Below the pieces are notes generated by a model. That model was given only the letters and a program-made list of their open reading frames with translations. It had not been told where the DNA came from and searched no databases. From Hyphomicrobiales bacterium (GTDB lineage: Bacteria > Pseudomonadota > Alphaproteobacteria > Rhizobiales > Beijerinckiaceae), in assembly GCA_900470775.1 (NCBI GenBank), contig UCBZ01000040.1, forward strand, positions 295 to 64,294: 64,000 nt of DNA, in the 5' to 3' direction. The position numbers were made by a program, and so were the translations under genes. Positions 49,722 to 58,742 of the stretch are shown here, one piece after another. How positions within the stretch are numbered: position 1 is the stretch's first letter; every line of letters starts with the position of its first letter.

Positions 49722-51593
49722 TCAGGCCAGACCATCGGCGGCGACAACCTCGCGCCGTGCCAGCGCCGGGCCATCGACCCTTGGCACGGCCGAAAGCAGC
49801 TTGATCGTATAGGGATGGCTGGGCGCGTTCATGATCTGCTCGGCCGGGCCGATCTCGACCATCTTGCCGTGATGCATCACGGCGACCCGGTCGGCGAGAT
49901 GCGCGACCACCGAGATATCGTGCGAGATGAAGAGATAGGCGACGCCGAGCCGGTCGCGCAGATCGGCGAGCAGGTTGACGATCGCCGCCTGCACCGAGAC
50001 GTCGAGCGCCGAGACCGGCTCGTCGCAGACGATGAAATTCGGCTGCGTCGCCAGGGCGCGGGCGATGCCGACGCGCTGCTTCTCGCCGCCGCTCATCTGG
50101 TGCGCGTAGCGGTCGGCGTAGTGCGCCGGCAGCCTGACGAGATCGAGCAGTTCGTCGACACGCTTCGGTATGTCGGCCTTGGGCGACAGCCCGAAGCGCG
50201 CGATCGGCCGTCCGAGCAGCTCGCGGATGGTCTTGCGCGGGTTGAGCGAAGAATCCGGGTTCTGGAAGACGATCTGCGCCGTGCGCCGCATCGCCTCCAG
50301 CGCGCTTTGCGGCTTGTCCGAGACGGTCTCACCGGCGATGCGGATCAAGCCGGAATCGGCCTCGATTAGTCGCAGGATGGTCCGCCCGAGCGTGGTTTTG
50401 CCCGAGCCGGATTCCCCAACCAGACCGACGACCTCTCCTGGCGCGACCGTCAGCGAGATCGCGTCGACCGGCGTGATGCTGACCGCGTCCCGCACCGGAC
50501 GCCAGCCCTCCCAGCGCAGTGCACCCCGGCTGAGCACGAAGCTCTTGGTCAGGTCCTCGACTTCGACGACGGGTTCGGACGCGGAGCGGTCGGCCGTCGC
50601 GGCGACGACCGCCTCCTCCTGCACAGGCCATGACGTGTCGCGCAGCGCCGCCGCCGAACTGCAGCGGACCATCCGATCGCCCACCGCAAGCAGGCGCTGC
50701 GGGTTTGTACTGTCGGGCGTCGCAAAGGGGCAGCGCGGCGCGAAGCGGCAGCCGGTCGGCGGATTGCGCAGATCGGGCAAGCGACCGGGGATCGCGGCGA
50801 GCCGGCCCATCCTGCGGCCGATGCGCGGAATCGCGGCCAGCAGCCCCTTGGTATAGGGGTGCACCGGGCGCTGCAGCACCTCCTCCGTCGCACCCTGTTC
50901 GACGATCTGCCCGGCATAGAGCACCGCGACCTCGTCGGCGATCCGCCGGACCACGCCGAGATTATGGCTGATGAACACCATCGTCAGCCCGCGCCGGACC
51001 CTGAGATCCTCGAGCAAATCGAGGATCTGCGCCTCGATGGTGACGTCGAGCGCCGTCGTCGGCTCATCGAGGATCAGCAACTCTGGTTCGGAGGCGAGCG
51101 CGCCGGCGATCAGCGCGCGCTGGCGCATGCCGCCGGAGAGCTCATGCGGATAGGCCTTGGCGACGGCCTCGGGCTTGACGATCCCAACCTCGTCGAGCAG
51201 TTCGATCGCGCGGGCGAAGGCGCGCTCCGGCGTATATCCGCGATGATGGACAAGACCCTCGCCGACCTGGTCGCCGATCCGCAACGACGGGTTCAGCACC
51301 GAGAACGGGTCCTGGAAGACGAGGCCGATGCGCGAGCCGCGCAATTGCCGGCGCGCCTCGGCGTTCATGGTCAGGATGTCGGCGCCGTCGAACAGGATGC
51401 GCCCCGACGGCACCATCGCCTCGGCCGGCAGCAGCCCCATGGCGGCGAGCGCGATCGTGCTCTTGCCGGAACCGGATTCGCCGACGAGCGCCAGCGTTGA
51501 GCCCTTGCGCGCCTTCAAGCTGACCGAGGACAGGGCCTCGATCTCGCCGCCGGCGGTTCGGTAGCGGACCGTGAGGTCGTCGATCGCGAGCAT
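49722..51593 (-). CDS. Dipeptide/oligopeptide-type ABC importer, two ATP-binding subunits fused (DppD-DppF like)
   Basis: This 623-residue protein has two complete ATPase domains. The first (about 1-310) has GESGSGKST, HELSGGMRQRALI, LLILDEPTTALD and ends with the DppD-type Cys cluster (GCRFAPRCPF). The second (about 345-600) has GESGSGKTT, HQMSGGEKQRVGI and VCDEPVSALD. Such DppD/DppF fusions are common. It powers the DppB/DppC permeases. The ATG at 51593 begins the first domain and lies five bases after the dppC-like gene. Confidence 0.93.
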   Translation of the reverse strand: MLAIDDLTVRYRTAGGEIEALSSVSLKARKGSTLALVGESGSGKSTIALAAMGLLPAEAMVPSGRILFDGADILTMNAEARRQLRGSRIGLVFQDPFSVLNPSLRIGDQVGEGLVHHRGYTPERAFARAIELLDEVGIVKPEAVAKAYPHELSGGMRQRALIAGALASEPELLILDEPTTALDVTIEAQILDLLEDLRVRRGLTMVFISHNLGVVRRIADEVAVLYAGQIVEQGATEEVLQRPVHPYTKGLLAAIPRIGRRMGRLAAIPGRLPDLRNPPTGCRFAPRCPFATPDSTNPQRLLAVGDRMVRCSSAAALRDTSWPVQEEAVVAATADRSASEPVVEVEDLTKSFVLSRGALRWEGWRPVRDAVSITPVDAISLTVAPGEVVGLVGESGSGKTTLGRTILRLIEADSGLIRIAGETVSDKPQSALEAMRRTAQIVFQNPDSSLNPRKTIRELLGRPIARFGLSPKADIPKRVDELLDLVRLPAHYADRYAHQMSGGEKQRVGIARALATQPNFIVCDEPVSALDVSVQAAIVNLLADLRDRLGVAYLFISHDISVVAHLADRVAVMHHGKMVEIGPAEQIMNAPSHPYTIKLLSAVPRVDGPALARREVVAADGLA

Positions 51594-51598
51594 GGCTT

Positions 51599-52465
51599 TC
51601 AAGCCTTTCCCAGCCGCGCCTTGAGGCGCGGATCGAGCCGTTCGCGGGCGCCGTCGCCCAAGAGGTTGATGCCGATGACCAGCAGGCACATGGCAAAGCC
51701 CGGCGCGAGCGCGATCCAGGGCGCGCGGTCGAGGAAGGAGCGCGCCTCCGAGATCATCAGCCCCCAGTCGGAGCTTGGTGGCTGGGCGCCGAGTCCGAGA
51801 AACGAGAGCGCCGAGCCGAGCAGGATGGCGTAGGTGACGCGCAGGCTCGCCTCGACGATCAGCGGCGGCCAGGCATTGGGCAGGATCTCGCGGAACAGGA
51901 TGTAGGAGGTGCTCTCGGCGCGCGCCTTCGCCGCCTGGATGAACTCCTCATTGGCGAGCGTCAGCGTGACGCTGCGCGCCAGACGGGCGATCGGCGGGAT
52001 GTAGACGAAGCCGACGGCGAGCGCCGTTTTCCATAGCGCAGGCGGCGTCACGGCCAGCACGAGCAGGCCGAGCATGATCGGCGGGATCGCCATCAACACG
52101 TCGGCCAAACGCATCAGCGCCTCGTCGATCCAGCCGCGGAAATAGCCGGCGGCGAGACCCATCGGGACGCCGATGGCGAGGCTGAACAGCGTCGCGGCGA
52201 CGCCCATGCCGATCGACAGGCGGGCACCCATCAGAAGCCGGCTGAGCACGTCGCGGCCATATTCGTCGGTGCCGAGCCAGTAGGTCGCGTTCGGCGCCAG
52301 GAAGCGGGTGCGCATCGAGATCGTGTCCCAGGGATGCGGCGCGATCCAGGGCGCGAGCAGGCCGAGCAGCAGGATGGTGCCGGTGATGGCGAGCCCCGCC
52401 TTGAGCTGGAGCGGCATCGGCTTGCGCGGCGGCCTTGCGGGAGCGGAAGTGGGCTCAGGCGACAT
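51599..52465 (-). CDS. Peptide-type ABC importer permease, DppC-like
   Basis: This 288-residue permease has about six transmembrane helices and the EAA loop typical of the DppC group (EEFIQAAKARAES). The N-terminal helix begins at AGLAITGTILLLGLLAPWIAP and the sequence includes WLGTDEYGRDVLSRLLMGAR. The ATG at 52465 gives an 11-base overlap with the dppB-like stop; an ATG at 52501 would overlap by 47 bases. It works with the DppB-like permease and the fused ATPase. Confidence 0.9.
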   Translation of the reverse strand: MSPEPTSAPARPPRKPMPLQLKAGLAITGTILLLGLLAPWIAPHPWDTISMRTRFLAPNATYWLGTDEYGRDVLSRLLMGARLSIGMGVAATLFSLAIGVPMGLAAGYFRGWIDEALMRLADVLMAIPPIMLGLLVLAVTPPALWKTALAVGFVYIPPIARLARSVTLTLANEEFIQAAKARAESTSYILFREILPNAWPPLIVEASLRVTYAILLGSALSFLGLGAQPPSSDWGLMISEARSFLDRAPWIALAPGFAMCLLVIGINLLGDGARERLDPRLKARLGKA

Positions 52466-53411
52466 TGCGACCGAACCTGATCTTGGGGTTGAAGCGGGCA
52501 TAGAGCAGGTCGGCCAGCAGGTTCGCCAGCGCGTAGATCGCGGCGACGACGAGGATGGCCGCCTGCAGCGTCGGCAGGTCGCGGTTCTGGATCGAGAACA
52601 CGACGAGGCGCCCCAGCCCCGGATAGGCGAAGACGGTCTCGATCACGACGATGCCGCCCATCAGCCGGCCGAAATCCAGCGCCAGCACCGTGATCGTCGG
52701 CAGCAGCGCGTTGCGCAGGGCGTGGTGCAGGACGATGACGCGCTCGGGCAGGCCCTTGGCGCGGGCGGCGGTGATATAGGGGCTCTGCATCACTTCGATC
52801 ATGCTGGAGCGCGTCAGCCGCGAGACATGGGCGAGATGGCCGAAGACCAGTGTCAGCGTCGGCGCGATCAGGTGCTTGGCCCATTCCCAGACGCCGGCCG
52901 AGATCGGCTCATAGCCCGAGGCTGGCAGCCAGCCGAGCCAAGATGCGAAGACGATGATGACGACGATCGCCCAGAAGAATTCGGGCACGGCGATGCCGAG
53001 ATAGGTCGCGACCGAAATGCCGTGATCGAGCGGCCGGCCATGGCGCAGTGCGGCGGCGATGCCTAAGCCCACACCGATCAGCGCGATCAGCACGAAGGAG
53101 ACGCCGGTCAGCATCAGCGAGCGCTGGATCGCCTCCAGCAGCATCGGCCCGACGGGGCGGTTCATCAGGGTGGATTCACCGAGATTGCCGGTGATGAAAC
53201 CGCCGGCCCAGCGCAGATATTGCTGCCAGACCGGGTCGGTCAGGCCGAGCTTGAGCTCAAGCGCATGCACCTGCTCGGGCGTCGCGAACGACCCCAGGAT
53301 CAGATAGGCGACGTTGGCAGGCAGAAGCGTGGTGACGCCGAAGACGAGCATCGACACCGCCACGAGGACGAGCACGACGAAAGCCAGACGCCGGGTGATG
53401 TAGGCGGCCAT
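52455..53411 (-). CDS. Peptide-type ABC importer permease, DppB-like
   Basis: This 318-residue permease has the family start ITRRLAFVVLVLVAVSMLVFG, the periplasmic segment with LGLTDPVWQQYLRWAGG, and the EAA loop (YITAARAKGLPERV). About six transmembrane helices are visible. It is the first permease of the block, lies 233 bases after the binding-protein gene, and its stop overlaps the dppC-like start. The substrate may be a peptide, opine or other amide. Confidence 0.92.
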   Translation of the reverse strand: MAAYITRRLAFVVLVLVAVSMLVFGVTTLLPANVAYLILGSFATPEQVHALELKLGLTDPVWQQYLRWAGGFITGNLGESTLMNRPVGPMLLEAIQRSLMLTGVSFVLIALIGVGLGIAAALRHGRPLDHGISVATYLGIAVPEFFWAIVVIIVFASWLGWLPASGYEPISAGVWEWAKHLIAPTLTLVFGHLAHVSRLTRSSMIEVMQSPYITAARAKGLPERVIVLHHALRNALLPTITVLALDFGRLMGGIVVIETVFAYPGLGRLVVFSIQNRDLPTLQAAILVVAAIYALANLLADLLYARFNPKIRFGRNVA

Positions 53412-53446
53412 CGGTTACGGTTTCCAAATATGCGCTGGAACCACGA

Positions 53447-53554
53447 CGTCATCCCGGGCTTGCCCCGGGGTCCATCGAAGGGCCAGACCCGCTGAGGTCT
53501 GGCTCTACGATGGATTCCGGAGCTGCGCCGCTTCGCGGCTTGTCCGGAATGACG
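53447..53554. repeat. Palindromic intergenic repeat (CGTCATCCCGGGC type)
   Basis: CGTCATCCCGGGC and GTCCGGAATGACG form imperfect terminal arms around an inner hairpin (CCAGACC / GGTCTGG). It lies between the substrate-binding protein and permease genes. Confidence 0.7.
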
Positions 53555-53598
53555 CGGTGTTTCCGCGAGAGCTCGAAACGGTCCAGGGATTTGAGGCC

Positions 53599-53636
53599 GT
53601 GCCTGCCCTTCCGCGCGATGACGGCAGGGCGGGCAC
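53599..53636 (-). terminator. Hairpin just after the substrate-binding protein gene
   Basis: GTGCCTGCCCT and AGGGCGGGCAC pair with one mismatch, nine bases after the binding-protein stop on the minus strand. No T-run follows, so it may act as an mRNA-stabilising or partial terminator hairpin that raises binding protein over permease. Confidence 0.4.
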
Positions 53637-53644
53637 GGGCGAGA

Positions 53645-55147
53645 TCAGGGCTTGAGCGAGACGCTCTTCAGTTCGAGCCACTGCATCGGGGTCGACTTGA
53701 AGCCCTCGACCTTCCTGCTGACGCCGTTCACATGCGCGGCCGAGTAGGCGATGATGCCCGGCACGGTCTCTTCCACCAGCGCCTGGAATTTCTCGAAGAT
53801 CGCCTTGCGGGCGGCCTCGTCATTGGTCTTGCGGGCGTCGTCGAGAAGCTGGTCGACGCGGGCGTCCTTGTAGAGCCAGAGCTGCTTGTTCCAGCTGCCG
53901 CTCGAATGGTAAAATGGGTAGATCGCGGTATCGATCGTCGGCCGGGCGAAGTAGCCATCGACATACATCTGCGCCTTGCCCGCGACATTCGCCGAATAGG
54001 ACGCGAAAGGCACCCGCTCGACATTGATGCGGATACCGGCAGCCCTTGCCATGTCGCGGATCGCGACGCCGACGCGCACGCGCTGCTCGCGCTCCTGGGG
54101 AACCTGCATCGGCACGTCGAAGCCGTTGGGGAAGCCGGCCTCGGCCAGCAGCTTCTTGGCTTGGGCGATGTCCGGCGGAGCGAATTTCAGCGCCTTGTTG
54201 AAATAGGGGTGGCTCGGAGGGATCGGGCTGAAGGTCGGGTCGCCCTGGCCAAACAGGGCGAGCTCGACGATCGCTTCCTTGTCGATCGTCAGCGCCAGCG
54301 CCTTGCGCACGCGCACATCGTTGAAGGGCGGGCGGTCGTTGTTGAGGATGACGCCGTCCCAGGTCGGGGTCGAGACGCTGTCGGCGCGAGCGGTGGCGCT
54401 TGTCTTGAGCTTGTCGACCGACTCGTAGGGCATGCTCCAGACGATATCGATCGCACCGGATTCGAGCGCGGCGATGCGCGCCGATGATTCCGGCACGATG
54501 CGCAGCGTCACGCCGTCGAGCTTGGGCAGGCCAGCCTCGAAATAGTTGGGATTCTTGACCAGTTCGAGCCGGTCGCCGGGCGACCAGGACTTGAACATGA
54601 ACGGACCCGTGCCGATCGGTTGCGTCGAGAGTTCGGGAAGCTTGTCCTTGGGCACGATGCGCAGATTGCGGTCGGCGAAGATGTCGGCGAAGCCGGCATA
54701 GGGGATGTTGAGGTCGAACTTGACCGTCATCGGGTCGGTCGCCGAAACGCCCTCGACCATCGACAGGCTGGTGCGCGAGCGCGAGCCCGTGGCCGGGTCG
54801 AGGATGCGCTTCATGGTGGCGACGACATCGTCGGCATCCATCACGCGGCCATGGTGGAATTTGACGCCGGAGCGCAGCTTGAAGGTCCAGGTTTTGAGGT
54901 CAGCGGAGGCGGTCCAGCTCTCGGCGAGGTCGGGCTTCACCGTCATGTCGGTGTCGATGCGCGACAGGCCGTTGAAGACGAGGTGGACGTAGACGTACTC
55001 GTCGCCGATCGTGGTCTTGGCCGGGTCGAGCTGGCTCAGCGTCGTGCCGAGCGCGACGCGGACGGTGCCTTGTGCGGCGGCGGGCGAGACCGAAATTGCG
55101 GTCGAGAGGCCGATTGTGACGGCCAGTGTGGATAAAAGTCGTCGCAT
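53645..55147 (-). CDS. Peptide/nickel-type (family 5) ABC substrate-binding protein
   Basis: This 500-residue protein has a Sec signal peptide (LLSTLAVTIGLSTAISVSPAAAQ) and the family 5 fold: LVFNGLSRIDTDMTVKPDLAESW, FKLRSGVKFHHG, PIGTGPFMFKSW, FNDVRVRKALALTIDK. The ATG follows GAGGGGATATCC, a good ribosome-binding site. It is encoded right before the DppB/DppC/DppDF genes and after the DUF1028 gene. A second family 5 protein lies at 58743-60320, so the importer may have two specificities. Confidence 0.92.
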   Translation of the reverse strand: MRRLLSTLAVTIGLSTAISVSPAAAQGTVRVALGTTLSQLDPAKTTIGDEYVYVHLVFNGLSRIDTDMTVKPDLAESWTASADLKTWTFKLRSGVKFHHGRVMDADDVVATMKRILDPATGSRSRTSLSMVEGVSATDPMTVKFDLNIPYAGFADIFADRNLRIVPKDKLPELSTQPIGTGPFMFKSWSPGDRLELVKNPNYFEAGLPKLDGVTLRIVPESSARIAALESGAIDIVWSMPYESVDKLKTSATARADSVSTPTWDGVILNNDRPPFNDVRVRKALALTIDKEAIVELALFGQGDPTFSPIPPSHPYFNKALKFAPPDIAQAKKLLAEAGFPNGFDVPMQVPQEREQRVRVGVAIRDMARAAGIRINVERVPFASYSANVAGKAQMYVDGYFARPTIDTAIYPFYHSSGSWNKQLWLYKDARVDQLLDDARKTNDEAARKAIFEKFQALVEETVPGIIAYSAAHVNGVSRKVEGFKSTPMQWLELKSVSLKP

Positions 55148-55172
55148 GGATATCCCCTCGTTTTTTGGTTGA

Positions 55173-55844
55173 TCAGTAGTCGGCCTGCCGGTTCGCAATC
55201 GCCGTGTCCGGGTCTATCGCCCGCGTGACATAGGGCTCCGCCACCGGCTCGTATTCGCGCCAGAGCCGGGCGAGCGTGGCGATAGGGTCTGGATCGCTGT
55301 CGACGCGCAGATCGACATAAGGGAAGGCCTGCTCATGGGCGACGATGAGCGCGGTCGAGACCAGCGGCTTGAACTCGCCGCCGGCCTCGTCGCCGGCCTT
55401 GAGTGCCGCGATCAGGCGCGCCGCCAGCGGCGCAGCCGGGTCGGCCTCGAAGGCCCGTGCCATCGCGACCGGAACCTCTTTTGAGCGGACGATATTGGCC
55501 AGTGCCACGCAATCGCGACCATGAACCTCCGCGAATTCGGGCTTGATGCTGGCGCCGCCGAAGCTGGCGGTGCGCCCGTCCTTGTCGATCACGCCGAGCT
55601 GGCGCCAGTCGCTGCGCGGCGTCGCGGCCACCGCCGCATCGAGCGCCTGCTGGGCCGAGTATCCGCGCTTGAGCAGGTCCAGCATCAGCGGACCGAGCCG
55701 CGGATCGGTCATGTGCTGCGTCAGCGCGGCGCCGACGCCGGCCGCTGCATGCTGGCAGCGCGATCCGACCGCGATGGAGGAGGTGGTGACCACGGCACCC
55801 AGCATGCCGGTCCGGGCACATCGCCCTGCGAGTGAGAACGTCAT
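55173..55844 (-). CDS. DUF1028 family protein (Ntn-hydrolase-like)
   Basis: This 223-residue protein shows DUF1028 features: GMLGAVVTTSSIAVGSRCQHAAAG near the start, LMLDLLKRGYSAQQAL, WRQLGVIDKDGRTASFGG and a C-terminal DLRVDSDPDPIATLARLW. DUF1028 proteins have an Ntn-hydrolase-like fold and are often encoded with peptide transporters and RidA genes, so an amide hydrolase role is possible. Its start overlaps the triple-RidA stop in ATGA form. Confidence 0.85.
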   Translation of the reverse strand: MTFSLAGRCARTGMLGAVVTTSSIAVGSRCQHAAAGVGAALTQHMTDPRLGPLMLDLLKRGYSAQQALDAAVAATPRSDWRQLGVIDKDGRTASFGGASIKPEFAEVHGRDCVALANIVRSKEVPVAMARAFEADPAAPLAARLIAALKAGDEAGGEFKPLVSTALIVAHEQAFPYVDLRVDSDPDPIATLARLWREYEPVAEPYVTRAIDPDTAIANRQADY

Positions 55845-57076
55845 CGGGTGCCTGCCTTGATCGCGACGATATCGACCTCCATCAGTAATTCGGGGCTGGC
55901 TAGACCCTTCACGATGATGGTTGTGAAAGCACAGGCGTTGTCGCCGAGACGCTGCCGGACAACCGCGTTGACGTCGCTCAGAAAGGCCCGGTCGGTGACG
56001 TAGACGGTGGCCTTGGCGACATCTCCGAGACCGGTGCCGGCTTCGGAAAGCAGCGTCTCGACATTGTCCATCGCCGTTTGCGCCTGCACCTTCGCATCGC
56101 CCACGCCGTAGAGCACCTCGTCGAGCCCCATTCCGGTCTGGCCGCGCAGGGTGACGCGGTCGCCCGAAACCACGGCCATGCAGAATTCGCAGTCGAGCGG
56201 CTGCTGCTCCGTGCCGTAGCGCGCGGCGCTCGAATGATAGGTCCGCAGGCGCTGATGCGGCGTGCCGTCCTGCTTGCGAACGAGCGTGACGTCGATCTCG
56301 AACAGGATATCGCCACGCGCGAAGCCGGTGGTGACGATGCCGGTCGAGACCGGGCGGACGCCGGCGAGATGCTTGCCGATCATCGGATAGACCGCCGGGC
56401 GATAGGCGCGGTCGGAGATATAGACCGTGATCTTGCAGATATCCTCGAGCGATGCGCCGGCCTCCTCAAGTAGCGTCTTCAGATTGGCCATGCCGAGATC
56501 GGCCTGGGCGGCGGCGTCCGCGACGCCGCGTCCTTTGGCCTTGATGCCGGTATGATCGAGGCCGGCGCCGGTCTGGCCACGCAGGAAGAACTCCTCGTCG
56601 GTGGCAAGCACCATCGCGCCCTGCCAGGGAAAGCCCTGACCGTGCCAGCTCTCGAAAGTGTAGGGCCGGGTATGGCGCGGCGGTGCGCTGGGGATCGCGG
56701 CCTCGGCATCGATCTGGACGATCAGTTCCGGCAGCGCCAGCCCCGCCACCACGAGGCCGGTGCTCACGGCACGAACCTCGGGCAGGCGCTGAGCGATCAC
56801 GGCATAGACGGCGGCGCGGTAGTCGCGGTCGACGATGCAGGTGGTGAGCTTGGTCAGGCTGGCAAGCGAACCGCCGGCTGCGGTCAGCGCGGCTTCGAGC
56901 TGGTCGAGCGCGGCATGGGTCTGGGCCGTGGCGTCGCCGACGCCCGCGATGCTGCCGTCGGGCTTCAGTGCGGATGCACCGCTGAGGAAGACGCGCTCGC
57001 CGGCGCGAACGGCGCCCGCGATCGGCATGTCGGCGATGCCCGGAAGGGCGGAAGAGGCGACGGCAAGGCGTTTCAA
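55841..57076 (-). CDS. Protein with three tandem RidA-like domains
   Basis: This 411-residue protein contains three RidA folds at about 1-128, 150-268 and 285-411. Each has a conserved core (VFLSGASALKPDG, FFLRGQTGAGLDHTG, VTLRGQTGMGLDEV), a helix (LEAALTAAGGSLASLTKLTT, LKTLLEEAGASLEDICKIT, VETLLSEAGTGLGDVAKAT) and a final strand (ELIVQID, ILFEID, LLMEVD). Before the Thr of the usual catalytic ARST segment the repeats read VST, VST and FTT, so the canonical Arg is displaced or missing. One chain may form the trimer normally made of three RidA proteins. It is coupled to the DUF1028 gene. Confidence 0.85.
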   Translation of the reverse strand: MKRLAVASSALPGIADMPIAGAVRAGERVFLSGASALKPDGSIAGVGDATAQTHAALDQLEAALTAAGGSLASLTKLTTCIVDRDYRAAVYAVIAQRLPEVRAVSTGLVVAGLALPELIVQIDAEAAIPSAPPRHTRPYTFESWHGQGFPWQGAMVLATDEEFFLRGQTGAGLDHTGIKAKGRGVADAAAQADLGMANLKTLLEEAGASLEDICKITVYISDRAYRPAVYPMIGKHLAGVRPVSTGIVTTGFARGDILFEIDVTLVRKQDGTPHQRLRTYHSSAARYGTEQQPLDCEFCMAVVSGDRVTLRGQTGMGLDEVLYGVGDAKVQAQTAMDNVETLLSEAGTGLGDVAKATVYVTDRAFLSDVNAVVRQRLGDNACAFTTIIVKGLASPELLMEVDIVAIKAGTR

Positions 57077-57302
57077 CTCAGTCTCCGCAGGTCGCGCCTC
57101 GGACGTCAGGCGAGGAGGCGCTTCAGGCCAGGTCTCCGATGCAAGAACGGCACCTGCCGGCCGAAAGAGTGGCCATGGGCGGGGAGCATCGACGACACGA
57201 TCGAAAGGCTAGGCCAGAACCCGGCCGGTGATCGAATTAAAATCCAGCCGCCATTATTCAGGCGGCTTATAGGCTTCCGGTTTCGAATGAGCGGGGCCGC
57301 GC

Positions 57303-58652
57303 TCAGCGCGTCCCGTCAGCGACTCCGATGTTGTCTGCGACCCAAACTGCCATGACGGCAGCGGCATCCATGAAGTCGTCGATCTCCATCGCTTCCTTCG
57401 GGTTGTGGCTGCCATGCTCGTTGCGCACGAACAGCATGGCGACGGGTACGCCGGCGGCCGCGAAAGCGGCGGAATCATGCGAGGCCGGGCTGCCGAGCGG
57501 CATGGAGCGGATGCCGAGGCGATCGGAGGCGTCCGTCAGCGCGGTCTTGATGCCGGCATCGACCGGCCCAACGGCGGCAGAGGCGCGCTGACCGAGTTCG
57601 AAGGTAACGTTGCGCTGCGCCTCGATCCTGCCGATCGCCTCGTGCATCTGTGCCTCCAGTCCGGCGAGCACCGCCTCGTCATAAGCGCGTACGTCCAGGC
57701 TGAAATGGAACTCGCCCGGCACCGTCGTCAGCCCATGCATCTCGGCGTCGGTATGGAACCGGCCGAAGGTGATGGCGATCTGCGTGCCTGCCGCCTCCTG
57801 CGCGGCCCAGATCTCGTCCATGGCGTGGGCGAGCGCCATGCCGGCCATCGCCGCATCGCGGCGGAAGCGGCGCGGCGTGCCGACATGGTCGTGCCGCCCG
57901 ACGATGCGGGCGTCGGGGTAGCGGAAATTACCGGGAATGCCGGTGCAGATGGCGATCGGAAAGCCGGCCTCGAACAGGCTCGGCGCCTGCTCGATATGGA
58001 CCTCGAGAAAGGCGCGGACCTGCCTGGGGTCGAGCGCGCGAACGCCCCGGCGCAAGGCTTCGGGATCGCCGCCGCAATCGCGCATATGGTCGGCCAGGCT
58101 GCGCCCGGTGTCGATGCGGGTCGCCTCCAGCGCTCCCTCGGGAAGCGTGCCGAGCGCCGAGCGGCTGCCGATATAGGAGACCTGGAACCAGACGCTCTCC
58201 TCGGCCCGAACGCCCATCACGGTGACGTCGCAACGCGGCTGCAAGCCGAGTTCGCGCAAGGCCGCGATCGTCACGAGGCCGGCGATCACGCCGGCCGCGC
58301 CGTCGAAATTGCCGCCATGGGGCACACTGTCGAGATGCGAGCCCATCAGGATCGCCGGCGCGGCGGCATCCGCCCCGCGCCAGGTCGCATAGGTGTTCGC
58401 AGCGGCATCCGTCCTGACCGCGAGGCCTGCGGCGGTGGCCGCTTCCACCATCACGGCGTGTCCGAAATTCTCGCCTGGGCCATAGGTGTCGCGCATGATG
58501 CCCGGATGGCCCTGGCTGCCCGCCGCCAGCGTCGAAAACAGCCGCTCGACCATGCCGCGCTGTGCCGCGACGGCGGCGCGGATCGCCTCGGGCGTCGGGA
58601 TGACATCCGCGACGTTATGCGGCCGGCTTGAAGGGGTGCTCATGGGGCGCAT
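57303..58652 (-). CDS. Zn-dependent M20-type amidohydrolase (N-carbamoyl amino acid hydrolase/allantoate amidohydrolase-like)
   Basis: This 449-residue metal-dependent hydrolase has the zinc motifs: GSHLDSVPHGGNFDGAAGV, MGVRAEESVWFQ, FLEVHIEQAPSLF and a late PASHDSAAFAAAGVP and NEHGSHNPKEAME. The family cleaves N-carbamoyl amino acids, N-carbamoyl-beta-alanine, allantoate or ureidoglycine, releasing ammonia and carbon dioxide. Its exact substrate is not visible. The ATG at 58652 is used; the next in-frame ATG at 58643 is equally possible. It lies between the two substrate-binding protein genes' operon parts and near two other N-ring hydrolases. Confidence 0.9.
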   Translation of the reverse strand: MRPMSTPSSRPHNVADVIPTPEAIRAAVAAQRGMVERLFSTLAAGSQGHPGIMRDTYGPGENFGHAVMVEAATAAGLAVRTDAAANTYATWRGADAAAPAILMGSHLDSVPHGGNFDGAAGVIAGLVTIAALRELGLQPRCDVTVMGVRAEESVWFQVSYIGSRSALGTLPEGALEATRIDTGRSLADHMRDCGGDPEALRRGVRALDPRQVRAFLEVHIEQAPSLFEAGFPIAICTGIPGNFRYPDARIVGRHDHVGTPRRFRRDAAMAGMALAHAMDEIWAAQEAAGTQIAITFGRFHTDAEMHGLTTVPGEFHFSLDVRAYDEAVLAGLEAQMHEAIGRIEAQRNVTFELGQRASAAVGPVDAGIKTALTDASDRLGIRSMPLGSPASHDSAAFAAAGVPVAMLFVRNEHGSHNPKEAMEIDDFMDAAAVMAVWVADNIGVADGTR

Positions 58653-58742
58653 GTCTCGCTGTTGCGAGCCCTGCGGGAATGGATCGTCGGCGTCATGCGG
58701 GGCCGTTCCTCATCGGTCTCTCGTTGGCGTTCGCCGCCTTGA

